Source: Roseobacter insulae
Lineage (GTDB): Bacteria; Pseudomonadota; Alphaproteobacteria; Rhodobacterales; Rhodobacteraceae
NCBI RefSeq assembly: GCF_019375555.1
Contig: NZ_JAHXDN010000003.1
Span: forward strand, 62,001-126,000
Direction of reading: 5' to 3'
DNA length: 64,000 nucleotides
Part shown: positions 55,459-63,012 of the stretch, in pieces
Numbering within the stretch: position 1 is the first letter of the stretch
Layout of the letters: the number at the start of each line of letters is the position of its first letter
Position numbers and translations under genes: made by a program
Notes under the pieces: model-generated
Databases searched by the model: none
What the model was told of the DNA's origin: nothing
Seen by the model: only the letters and a program-made list of their open reading frames with translations

Positions 55459-56058
55459 ATGCAATTGTCCGCTTCTCATTCCGTCCTGGCAGAGGCCTTT
55501 GGCCCGACCGAGGGCGCGGCGCGGCGCGTCAAACAGGCTGTATTGGTCGTGCTTGGCATCGTCCTGCTGGCGCTCGCCGCCAAGATCAAAGTGCCGATGT
55601 GGCCGGTGCCCATGACCATGGGAACCTTCGCGGTGCTGACAATCGGGGCGGCTTATGGCGCGCGCCTCGGTCTGGTGACGATCCTTGGCTACATGATCAT
55701 CGGCGCCCTCGGCTTTGACGTCTTTGCAGGCTCCACCGCCGAGACGTTTGGACTGACCTACATGATGGGCGGCACCGGCGGCTATCTGCTGGGCTACGTG
55801 CTGGCGACCCTGATGCTGGGCGTTCTGGCGCAACGGGGCTGGGACCGTTCGGCGGTCTGGATGGCGGCTGCGATGCTGCTTGGCAATGTGCTGATCTACC
55901 TGCCGGGCCTTGCCTGGCTGGGCATTCTTTACGGCTGGGACAAGCCGATCCTCGAATGGGGTCTGACACCGTTCCTGACGGGCGATTTGCTGAAGCTGGC
56001 ACTGGCCGCTGCGCTGTTGCCTGCCCTGTGGAAGCTGGTTGGCAACGCCCGTGGCTGA
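55459..56058 (+). CDS. bioY: Biotin transporter BioY
   Basis: BioY is the substrate-binding membrane subunit of an energy-coupling-factor biotin transporter. The 199 residues have about six helices and the motifs LAAKIKVPMWPVPMTMGTF, AYGARLGLVTILGYMIIGAL and MGGTGGYLLGYVLAT. No BioM or BioN genes are adjacent; solitary BioY can work alone in some bacteria. I saw no clear BioR box upstream. A strong terminator follows. Confidence 0.95.
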   Translation: MQLSASHSVLAEAFGPTEGAARRVKQAVLVVLGIVLLALAAKIKVPMWPVPMTMGTFAVLTIGAAYGARLGLVTILGYMIIGALGFDVFAGSTAETFGLTYMMGGTGGYLLGYVLATLMLGVLAQRGWDRSAVWMAAAMLLGNVLIYLPGLAWLGILYGWDKPILEWGLTPFLTGDLLKLALAAALLPALWKLVGNARG

Positions 56059-56083
56059 CGCAAGCGCCCCAAAATCAAGATCG

Positions 56084-56113
56084 AAAAAGCCAGAGCAATC
56101 GCTCTGGCTTTTT
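56084..56113. terminator. Rho-independent bidirectional terminator after bioY
   Basis: AAAAAGCCAGAGC-AATC-GCTCTGGCTTTTT is a perfect 13-bp stem with a 4-base loop and T-runs on both strands. It lies 25 bp after bioY and 71 bp after the end of the convergent hydrolase gene, so it can stop transcription from both sides. It is the clearest intrinsic terminator in the window. Confidence 0.9.
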
Positions 56114-56184
56114 GCGTTTCCGGCATGTCCGGATCACCGGTTGCTTTGGTTTGGGGCAGGGCGCATGCACCTTCCGGCACCATG

Positions 56185-57405
56185 CTATTCTGCCTCGGCC
56201 AACTCCGTGATCACGGTTGAGCTGCGCTCCAGGGTGCGATGCACCGGGCATTTATCCGCAATCTCCAGCAATCTGGCACGTTGATCCGCATCCAGTTTCC
56301 CGGTGAGGGATATGCGCCGCCGCCACGTGTCGATTTTTTCGCCCACGGCTGTTTCCGCGTCCTGCGCATGTACCTTGTCATGGCTGACGTCGACAGACAC
56401 CTGGTTCAGGGGCCACCCCTTGCGGCGTGCATACATGCGGATCGTCATTGACGTGCACGCCCCCAGCCCGGCGGACAGCAGGCCATAGGGGGATAACCCC
56501 TTGTTGGTGCCGCCATAGGCCAGCGGCTCATCGGCCAGAACATGGTGCCCGTCGGAGGACGTGATGTCGGTCAGGTATCCCGCCGGATCGGCCTCGGAGA
56601 CCCGCAACACGCCTTCGGGCGCCCCCGGCGGCGGCGCGGGCTGCTTGAGGTGAATGTAGCGTTGCGCCCATGTCGCGATGACGTCGGCCGCGTATTCGGC
56701 ATCGTCCGCCCGGGAGATCAGATGGTCGGCGCTATCAAGGGTCACAAAGCTCTTGGGGTGTTTTGCAGCGAGGAAAATCTGGCTGGCATTGTCGATCGAC
56801 ACGATTTCATCGCGAGGCGCGTGCAGCACCAGTAGTGCGGCGTTCAGGGCACCGATAGACGGGGTCAGCTGCCCTTCGGCGACATCCTCGATGAATCTCT
56901 TGCCGATGCGAAACGGACGACCGCCCAAGGAGACCTCGGCAACCCCGTTCGACATGATCTCGGGCAGCGCGTCGGCAAAATTATGCGTCACATGCTCGGG
57001 GTCGAAGGGCGCTCCAAGCGTTGCGACGGCCTTGATGTTGTTTAACTGCGCGGCGGCCTTGAGCACGGCGGCGCCGCCCAGCGAATGGCCGATGATCAAC
57101 GCCGGTTCCATAGAGCGTGCCGTAAGATAGGCGTTCGCCGAGATCAGATCGTCGACGTTGGACGTAAAGGACGTGTTTGAAAATTCACCACCCGAATGCC
57201 CCAACCCGGTGAAATCAAAGCGCAGGACGGCAATGCCCAGCGACGACAGCCGCGCCGAAATACGCCGCGCCGCCGGGATGTCTTTGCCGCAGGTGAAGCA
57301 ATGCGCGAAAATGGCGGTTGCCAGATGCGGCCCGTTCGGCAGGTCGAGCCGGGCGGCAAGGTCCGAGCCGTCATGGCCCGTAAATTTGATGCGTTCAGTG
57401 GGCAT
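56185..57405 (-). CDS. Alpha/beta hydrolase-OsmC fusion protein
   Basis: This 406-residue protein joins an alpha/beta hydrolase (about 1-260) to an OsmC-type peroxiredoxin domain (about 270-406). The hydrolase has the nucleophile Ser108 in GHSLGG and a late His in DSADHLIS. The OsmC part has GACTSMTIRMYARRKGWPLN and CPVHRTL, keeping both redox cysteines. Such fusions are known in proteobacteria, but the physiological substrate is not. It probably detoxifies organic hydroperoxides or esters in the cytoplasm. ATG 57405 is chosen over an upstream in-frame ATG at 57507. Confidence 0.9.
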   Translation of the reverse strand: MPTERIKFTGHDGSDLAARLDLPNGPHLATAIFAHCFTCGKDIPAARRISARLSSLGIAVLRFDFTGLGHSGGEFSNTSFTSNVDDLISANAYLTARSMEPALIIGHSLGGAAVLKAAAQLNNIKAVATLGAPFDPEHVTHNFADALPEIMSNGVAEVSLGGRPFRIGKRFIEDVAEGQLTPSIGALNAALLVLHAPRDEIVSIDNASQIFLAAKHPKSFVTLDSADHLISRADDAEYAADVIATWAQRYIHLKQPAPPPGAPEGVLRVSEADPAGYLTDITSSDGHHVLADEPLAYGGTNKGLSPYGLLSAGLGACTSMTIRMYARRKGWPLNQVSVDVSHDKVHAQDAETAVGEKIDTWRRRISLTGKLDADQRARLLEIADKCPVHRTLERSSTVITELAEAE

Positions 57406-57558
57406 GACAGTGCTCCTTCGGGTCCCAGAGTGGGCATCATTGGAGCGCGAGGCAAGGTCTGTGTCAGCAACATCACGGGGAGGTGACGAAGCGTTCGTAC
57501 CCATCATCTGCCGGGACGAAAACGCGCCTCGAAAGGAGACGCGTTCTGACAGGTCGTG

Positions 57559-58242
57559 TTACGCCGTTTTGCGGGCCTTGCGGCGCGCCATGGCCCCGAA
57601 GCCACTCAATGCGCCAACCAGCAGCAGGGCCGAGGCGGGCAGTGGCACGGCAGGCACACCGTCGCCCATCACGTTCAGCACCGACGGGTTGCCGTTCGCG
57701 GCCGCGTAGACCAGCGTGAAGGCGCCGCCATCGAAAGCCCCGGTGCCCGTTGTGCGCACACCTGTCGGGTTCTCGAAGGACAGGATACGCGCGCCATCGT
57801 CGTAGATCGAAATGCCATCGTCGTGACGGGCGATGACATCAAACGCGTTCGCATAGACTTCCGTGAACGAAAACAGCGTTGTCAGATCGAACGTTGGCGT
57901 GCTCAGGCGCTTTGCGGCCACATCCGCGTCAAGGCCGCTCACGATACCGGACCCGGTAGACAGGAAATCGCCGATCGTTTCGAGATCGAGATCCTTCGGG
58001 TTGTTGTTGACCAGAAAGTCCAGTGATCCGCGATACATGAACTGATCGGCGAAACCAGTGCCGGCCGCCGCATAGCGCGCGTTGAAATTTTCCTGGTTGG
58101 CCTTTGCGTTGCGCCCTTTGCCACCGGCAGAGTAATTGACCACTTTGACCAGGAAATTGCCGCTCAGCGTTGCCGCATATGCGCTGCCGGTCAGGGTGCC
58201 AAGGGAAAGCGCGGCCGCCGCCGCAAGTGCAGTTAATTTCAT
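57559..58242 (-). CDS. VPLPA-CTERM sorting domain protein
   Basis: This 227-residue protein has an N-terminal signal peptide (about 1-23) and a beta-rich extracellular domain. At the C-terminus is the sorting signal VPLPASALLLVGALSGFGAM followed by basic ARRKARK. VPLPA-CTERM signals are processed by exosortases in Rhodobacterales and mark surface or matrix proteins. The exosortase gene is not in the window. The mature domain function is unknown. Confidence 0.9.
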   Translation of the reverse strand: MKLTALAAAAALSLGTLTGSAYAATLSGNFLVKVVNYSAGGKGRNAKANQENFNARYAAAGTGFADQFMYRGSLDFLVNNNPKDLDLETIGDFLSTGSGIVSGLDADVAAKRLSTPTFDLTTLFSFTEVYANAFDVIARHDDGISIYDDGARILSFENPTGVRTTGTGAFDGGAFTLVYAAANGNPSVLNVMGDGVPAVPLPASALLLVGALSGFGAMARRKARKTA

Positions 58243-58491
58243 CGTTTTTCCTCGTTAAACCGCGGGCATGAAATCTGCCCATGGTACTACTTGTTACTGG
58301 CGCAGGGGCCGCACTCCGGACCAATGCGGCCAGTCTTCAACCCAACTTGGCGCCGGTATATGCGCGGCATTTTCATAAATTAAGCGCGAAATGAGAACAG
58401 TCTTAACAGGCGCGGGTATCCTTGGGGACGACGTTGCGTCACCCTGACGATGTCGCGGTCTCCCGCCGGTAAATCGCCTGACTTGGGGCGG

Positions 58492-59832
58492 CTAGCGCCC
58501 CATCAACGCATCGTCAAACGGGTAGGTCGTCAGGTTTTCATAGCCGTCCTCGGTGATCAGCACCTGATCTTCCAGCTTGATCGAAAAATCGCCGCCCACG
58601 GTGGACACAAGCGCCTCGACACAGAGGGTCATGCCGGGCGCCAGCGGGTAGTCGTACGCCCCCTCGACCGCCTGGTCGGGGTAGGCTACCAACGGCCATT
58701 CATCGCACAGGCCGACGCCATGCATCAGGCAGCCGTATTTCTGTTTCTGGAATGGGTCGTCCAGCACATGCGTGCCCGCCGTCAGCTCCGGGATCATCAC
58801 ACCCGGCTTGAGCATCTGCATGTTCGTCATGATGTGCTCCACCCCGTGTTGCATGGCATAGATCATATCCGCACGGGGTTTCCGATCTCCGATCCACCAA
58901 CTGCGGGAGATGTCGGTACAGATGCCGTAGCTGCCCACGAGATCGGTGTCGAAGGAGATGATCTCGTTTTGCTGGCAGACCCGGGGACCGCATTCCTGGA
59001 ACCACGGGTTGGTGCGCGGCCCCGAAGAGAGCAGCCGCGTTTCGATCCACTCGCCGCCCCGGCGCACGTTTTCTGCGTGCAGTACAGCCCAGATATCGTC
59101 TTCGCAGGTTGTGCCGTCGCCGACATTTGCGCGGGCGAAGTCCTCCATCAGGCGCACGGCGGTTTCGCAGGCATGTGACGAGCAGCGCATTGCCTTGATC
59201 TCGTCCGGTCCCTTGATCGCGCGGGACTTTTCAGTGACCTCTTCGCCGTCCATCACCTCGAAACCCTGCGCTTCCAGCGCGCGCAGCCCGTGCAGCATCA
59301 CCTTGTCGGCGGCAAGGCGTCTGTGGCCGGGGGCGTGTTCGTCCAGCAGGACGCGCACTTCGTTGGCGAAGCTGTTGGCCGCCACATCCACCTTGTCACC
59401 CCGGTCAAAGTAGAAAAGGTCGGCGCCGGACCGCTGTTCGCGCACCAGCGGATTGAACTTGCTGAGAAAAGGAGAGTTCTTGTAGTCCCACATCACCATG
59501 TACCCATCGGCGCAAAGCAGCACCGCACGGAATGGGTTGTGGGTGTTCCAGAGCTGCATATTGGTGCTGTCGGTCGCGTAGCGGATGTTGAGCGGGTCGA
59601 ACATCAACAGGCCGGCATATCCGCGCGCCACAATATGGTCTGTCAGCCGTTTGTGACGGAAGGCGCGCATCGCGGCCAGGTCGGGCAGTTCCAGCCCTGC
59701 CGCCGCCCATTCCTCAAACGCCAGCCGGGTTGGCCCGATCTCGACGCGGTCCATATCGTTGGGGGTGCCATCGCCCAGCTTGTCGCCCCGGTTGGGGTCG
59801 ATCTTGCGGCTGTCGCGGTAGTGCTGGTTCAT
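58492..59832 (-). CDS. dddP: Dimethylsulfoniopropionate lyase DddP
   Basis: DddP cleaves DMSP to dimethyl sulfide and acrylate. This 446-residue protein has the M24 pita-bread fold. Every residue I recall for the metal site of the Ruegeria enzyme is at the same number here: Asp295 and Asp297 (FDTDL), Asp307 (CTDIS), His371 (MHGVG), Glu406 (CVEAL) and Glu421 (LEDQ). Tyr366 and Asp377, proposed catalytic residues, are also present. The N-terminus MNQHYRDSRKIDPNRGD is almost that of characterised DddP. ATG 59832 is chosen for this reason. No acrylate-catabolism gene is adjacent. Confidence 0.96.
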   Translation of the reverse strand: MNQHYRDSRKIDPNRGDKLGDGTPNDMDRVEIGPTRLAFEEWAAAGLELPDLAAMRAFRHKRLTDHIVARGYAGLLMFDPLNIRYATDSTNMQLWNTHNPFRAVLLCADGYMVMWDYKNSPFLSKFNPLVREQRSGADLFYFDRGDKVDVAANSFANEVRVLLDEHAPGHRRLAADKVMLHGLRALEAQGFEVMDGEEVTEKSRAIKGPDEIKAMRCSSHACETAVRLMEDFARANVGDGTTCEDDIWAVLHAENVRRGGEWIETRLLSSGPRTNPWFQECGPRVCQQNEIISFDTDLVGSYGICTDISRSWWIGDRKPRADMIYAMQHGVEHIMTNMQMLKPGVMIPELTAGTHVLDDPFQKQKYGCLMHGVGLCDEWPLVAYPDQAVEGAYDYPLAPGMTLCVEALVSTVGGDFSIKLEDQVLITEDGYENLTTYPFDDALMGR

Positions 59833-59950
59833 TCTCGCCTCGCTGGCACTGTCCTGCGCCAAGCTTGGGCGCAAAACGTGCGGCGGGTTTGTTTGATTGC
59901 GACACGTTTACAGGTCGTTTTTTGAAGACAACCGGCACTGGCGGCGCTAA

Positions 59951-60703
59951 ATGCCTGCCATGGCGGAGATTTTACAGAAAATGATCCCTTCCGACATGCT
60001 GGTCGACCGGGGCCTGCCGGGTGTCCAGCCCCTTGCAGCGGATGCATGGATTCGTGTGGATGAGGCTTATGCCGCGCAAATGGCGCATCGGCGGGACCTG
60101 ATCGCACGCAAACGTACCGCCGTGTTCTGGCAGGACCAAAGCGCGCGGGATGCGGCGGCCGAAGTCCTGCGCGAAGCACTCCGGCTGTTGCCCCGGCTGG
60201 GCTACGAGGTTTCTGCCGATCGGGTGCGCTGCCCCGATGGGGTCGTGATCGACCTTGCCGATGACACGCCGCTGGCCGTTCTGGGCCGGATCATTCAGGA
60301 AGACATCTGCATCCTGGACAAGCGCGGCGACGAACATGTGCTGGTCGCCGCGTGCTTGTGTTTTCCGGCCAGCTGGCGACTGAGCGAGAAGGTCGGGCGG
60401 CCGCTGGTCGGCATTCACGACACCGTCGCGGAATATGACGACGGCATCGCGAGACGCGTGCAGCGGCTGTTTGACGGGGTGCAGGTGGCGCGCCCGCTGT
60501 GGCGGTTCAACCGGTTGTGGTACGATGATCCGGAACTGTTTCAACCGCGGTCAGCCTCGGCACCACGCCGGATCGCTCCGGGCATGGGGGACGCGCGTTA
60601 TCAACGGGCAGAGCGGCAATGCATCCTGCGCCTGCCCGAGACGGGCGCTGTCGTCTTCTCGATCCACACCTATGTGGTCGCGCAGCCCGCATCCCCCGGT
60701 TAG
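59951..60703 (+). CDS. Heme-dependent oxidative N-demethylase-like protein (DUF3445)
   Basis: This 250-residue protein matches the DUF3445/HODM alpha-subunit family, with YAAQMAHRRDLIARKRTAVF, a central EVLREALRLLPRLGYEVSAD and IQEDICILDKRGDEHVLVAA. PASWRLSEKVGRPLVGIHD and the C-terminal FSIHTYVV complete the pattern. Studied members remove methyl groups from N-methyl amines using heme and a PAS-type sensor fold. Partner subunits are not seen nearby. It is divergent from dddP over 118 bp. Substrate and partners are unknown. Confidence 0.82.
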   Translation: MPAMAEILQKMIPSDMLVDRGLPGVQPLAADAWIRVDEAYAAQMAHRRDLIARKRTAVFWQDQSARDAAAEVLREALRLLPRLGYEVSADRVRCPDGVVIDLADDTPLAVLGRIIQEDICILDKRGDEHVLVAACLCFPASWRLSEKVGRPLVGIHDTVAEYDDGIARRVQRLFDGVQVARPLWRFNRLWYDDPELFQPRSASAPRRIAPGMGDARYQRAERQCILRLPETGAVVFSIHTYVVAQPASPG

Positions 60704-60709
60704 GGCGAT

Positions 60710-60743
60710 CCATGCGGGCATGTGCCTTTCTATGCCCGCATGG
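60710..60743. terminator. Perfect 12-bp hairpin between convergent genes
   Basis: CCATGCGGGCAT and ATGCCCGCATGG form a perfect 12-bp stem with a 10-base loop. It lies between the DUF3445 gene stop (60703) and the end of the convergent glyoxalase-type gene (60761). No strong T-run follows. It is a probable bidirectional terminator. Confidence 0.55.
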
Positions 60744-60760
60744 AATTGTGTGGCGTGGGA

Positions 60761-61204
60761 TCAAGCACCCGACCAATGGTCGTGCAGGATCATGTGCGGC
60801 AGGCCATCCGATGTCTTTTGCGCGCTGCGACCCGTGGCATCCACCACGCAGGTCACCTGTTGGCGCAACGCCGAAAACCGGGGCGACCTGACGACATCCA
60901 CAGGCGCGTCAAACCGCAGGGTCAGACCCCAGAAACCGCCACCGCGGGCATTGGCCGCTTTGACCTGGCCCGTGAAATCGCGCCCCAGGTAGCGCCCGGA
61001 CACCGGTTGTCCCGGATGGTAGACCGGCCGCGGAGTGTTTCGGGCCTGCGCACATAACGTGTTCCAGTCGCGCGCACCCCATTGGTGTGCAACCGCTTCC
61101 AGAGCCTGCGCATGGCTGATGTCATGACCGTTTAACGCAAGCCCGGTGCGCAAGCGTCTGGCCTGCGCCTTCAGCGCGTCTCGTGAGGGGAGGGATACAT
61201 CCAT
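60761..61204 (-). CDS. Glyoxalase-superfamily-associated small protein
   Basis: This 147-residue protein starts with a helical domain (DALKAQARRLRTGLALNGHD, then SHAQALEAVAHQWGARDWNT) found at the N-terminus of glyoxalase-superfamily proteins. A second half of about 80 residues contains PGQPVSGRYLGRDFTGQVKA and FSALRQQVTCVVDATG. No metal-binding glyoxalase site is obvious in this length. The function is unknown. The 193 bp between this gene and yigZ hold no supported gene. Confidence 0.72.
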   Translation of the reverse strand: MDVSLPSRDALKAQARRLRTGLALNGHDISHAQALEAVAHQWGARDWNTLCAQARNTPRPVYHPGQPVSGRYLGRDFTGQVKAANARGGGFWGLTLRFDAPVDVVRSPRFSALRQQVTCVVDATGRSAQKTSDGLPHMILHDHWSGA

Positions 61205-61397
61205 CTTCTTCTCCTGATGATCGCAAGAGAGGCGGAGGGGTTCGCGTTGCCATGCCCGAAGCGATCGTGATCAGATCAGAACAGGAGTATCATATCATGG
61301 CTTCACCAGAGTGCGAACGGCAGGCGCCATGGGCCCGGTCGCGTCATAGGCCGGTCTGGAGCACAAAGCAAGACGTCTGTTGTTTCAAGCAAACCGA

Positions 61398-61751
61398 TCA
61401 GGGGCCGATTTCTGCCAGGTAAATCCGCACCGCTTCCTGAATATGGCGAAACCGGTCACCCCCCAGATGCTTGCCGCCGAACCAACGGGTCACAACGATC
61501 AGGTGGTTGTTCAGGCCTTCGCGTTCCAGCATCCGCAGGATAACCATGCCGGCGCCGGCCTCGCCATCGTCATTCTTCACCGGGCCGGACGCGGTGAGAA
61601 CGGCCCAGCTGTTGTGGGTTGCCTTCGCAAACTTTTTCTTGCGCATCAAGGCTTTGATCAGAGTTTTTGCGTCGCTTTCCGACGTGCATAGCGCGCCGGA
61701 GACCGCGTATTTCGAGCCGCGGTCGCGGATGATGTTTTCGAAGGTACGCAT
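61398..61751 (-). CDS. YigZ/IMPACT family protein
   Basis: This 117-residue protein has the UPF0029 N-terminal fold of YigZ/IMPACT: KYAVSGALCTSESDAKTLIK, ATHNSWAVLTASGPVKNDDG with the conserved GEAGAGMVI, and VVTRWFGGKHLGGDRFRHIQ. It is shorter than E. coli YigZ (about 204 residues) because the C-terminal domain is absent. The role is unknown; IMPACT relatives act in translation stress. Confidence 0.88.
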   Translation of the reverse strand: MRTFENIIRDRGSKYAVSGALCTSESDAKTLIKALMRKKKFAKATHNSWAVLTASGPVKNDDGEAGAGMVILRMLEREGLNNHLIVVTRWFGGKHLGGDRFRHIQEAVRIYLAEIGP

Positions 61752-61830
61752 GGCGGCGGCTTACAGATGTGCGGTGCCGCAATCAAGCGCCACCGCGTTC
61801 TGCGCCACCTTTCCGCGCCCGAAGTCGCTG

Positions 61831-62694
61831 TTACTTCAAGACACTGGCGGCGGTGTGCAGCGCGCTTGCGATCTGGGGCTGGCCAATGATGCCGATGGCC
61901 AGAACTCCGACCATTGCTGCGCGAAGATGAGTGGCTTCGGACAGTCTGACCCGCGAGCGCAGGAGAGACTGGTGCACATTTGCCAACCACGAGTCCCTTT
62001 CCGGCACATTCGACCGGCTTTTTGCAAGCGCGCGCTGTGTCGCCAGCTGTGTGTTGCTCAGGTTGGTGAAGGCGGCGCGCAGGCTATCCGATTCGCGCCG
62101 CTTTCTCAGCTGTCCCTGCGCGCAGGGCCGCTTCGGGATCACTTTTGACCGGGAAGGCTGCGTCACATGGCCTTTGGCAAGGGTGGTCGCAGAGGGCGCG
62201 GGCCGTGGTGTGCGTGCGCTTGCGGAAATCCGGGGGCGTCGCACCTGCACCTTGTCGTCCGCATCTTCGGGAGCAAACATGCGGAGGAATGCTTCTTTCG
62301 TCAGACGGGTTTCTTCCGACAGCCATTGCACATGGATCGGGTCGGTCTTTTCTGTCAGATAATAAAGCAGGGCGGCGAGGATGGCGTCGTGTTCCGCAAG
62401 TGCTTCGCCATCCGGGCCGGTCACTTCAACGCGCAGTTCACGGTGGCCTTTGGCCATGCAAGGCAGGTCTTCGGTTTCGCTTTGGGGCGTCGCGGTGCCC
62501 GGAAACAGCAGCCCGATTTCCAGCAGCTTGCCGCGCAGTCTCGCCTCATTCTCGGCGACCGTCACGTCGCAGAAACTCTTTGCCCCGATTTCACTCATAA
62601 ACACGGACGTCAGGTGCTTGATCTCCGCAAGATCGACCGTTGTCTCGTCACTCAGTAACATCCCAGAATGATAACACGTGCCATTACATGACAT
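61831..62694 (-). CDS. Hypothetical protein with C-terminal hydrophobic segment
   Basis: I do not recognise this 287-residue protein. The first 145 residues are acidic and soluble-looking, with MSCNGTCYHSGM at the start and IHVQWLSEETRLTKEAFLRM. Residues about 150-235 are Arg/Lys/Ser/Pro-rich and likely disordered (RRPRISASARTPRPAPSATT). A single hydrophobic stretch lies near the C-terminus (RAAMVGVLAIGIIGQPQIAS). AGGAG precedes ATG 62694. It is convergent with nothing; glnA lies upstream on the same strand. It may be a tail-anchored membrane protein. Confidence 0.6.
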   Translation of the reverse strand: MSCNGTCYHSGMLLSDETTVDLAEIKHLTSVFMSEIGAKSFCDVTVAENEARLRGKLLEIGLLFPGTATPQSETEDLPCMAKGHRELRVEVTGPDGEALAEHDAILAALLYYLTEKTDPIHVQWLSEETRLTKEAFLRMFAPEDADDKVQVRRPRISASARTPRPAPSATTLAKGHVTQPSRSKVIPKRPCAQGQLRKRRESDSLRAAFTNLSNTQLATQRALAKSRSNVPERDSWLANVHQSLLRSRVRLSEATHLRAAMVGVLAIGIIGQPQIASALHTAASVLK

Positions 62695-62954
62695 GGTTTC
62701 TCTCCTGTATGTGTTCAACCTGAAGTTATCTGCGGAATATGGTGATCATTGGGTGAGACGGTGTAATTGAGAAGATTTTCCCGTTTTAGGGGAGCGTCGG
62801 TTTTGTTTAGTTGTTTCAGGGAAATAGACACCACAGACGGCGGCGCGCGGCCGGAATGCCACGGAATTGCCACAAATTCGCGGCAATTTTTGCGAAAATG
62901 CTCAGGAACGGCCGGGGCTTGATGTGACCGCGCACCGCGGAGTCGCGGACATTC
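62695..62954. other. Intergenic region between the unknown gene and glnA
   Basis: The 318 bp from 62695 to 63012 hold no supported gene. The AT-rich part at about 62720-62830 probably carries the promoter of the unknown gene ending at 61831, with AGGAG at about 62705 as its ribosome site. The glnA terminator is at the right end. Nothing else was recognised. Confidence 0.5.
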
Positions 62955-62987
62955 AAAGAAAAGAGGCGCCCAACCGGACGCCTCTTC
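62955..62987 (-). terminator. Rho-independent terminator of glnA
   Basis: On the minus strand AGAGGCGTCCGGTTGGGCGCC folds with a following CTCT into a GAGGCG...CGCCTC stem, then TTTTCTTT. It begins 26 bp after the glnA stop (63013). Stem plus T-run on the minus strand identify it as the intrinsic terminator of glutamine synthetase. Confidence 0.85.
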
Positions 62988-63012
62988 TGTCTTTGTCAGA
63001 AAGCTGAACTTC

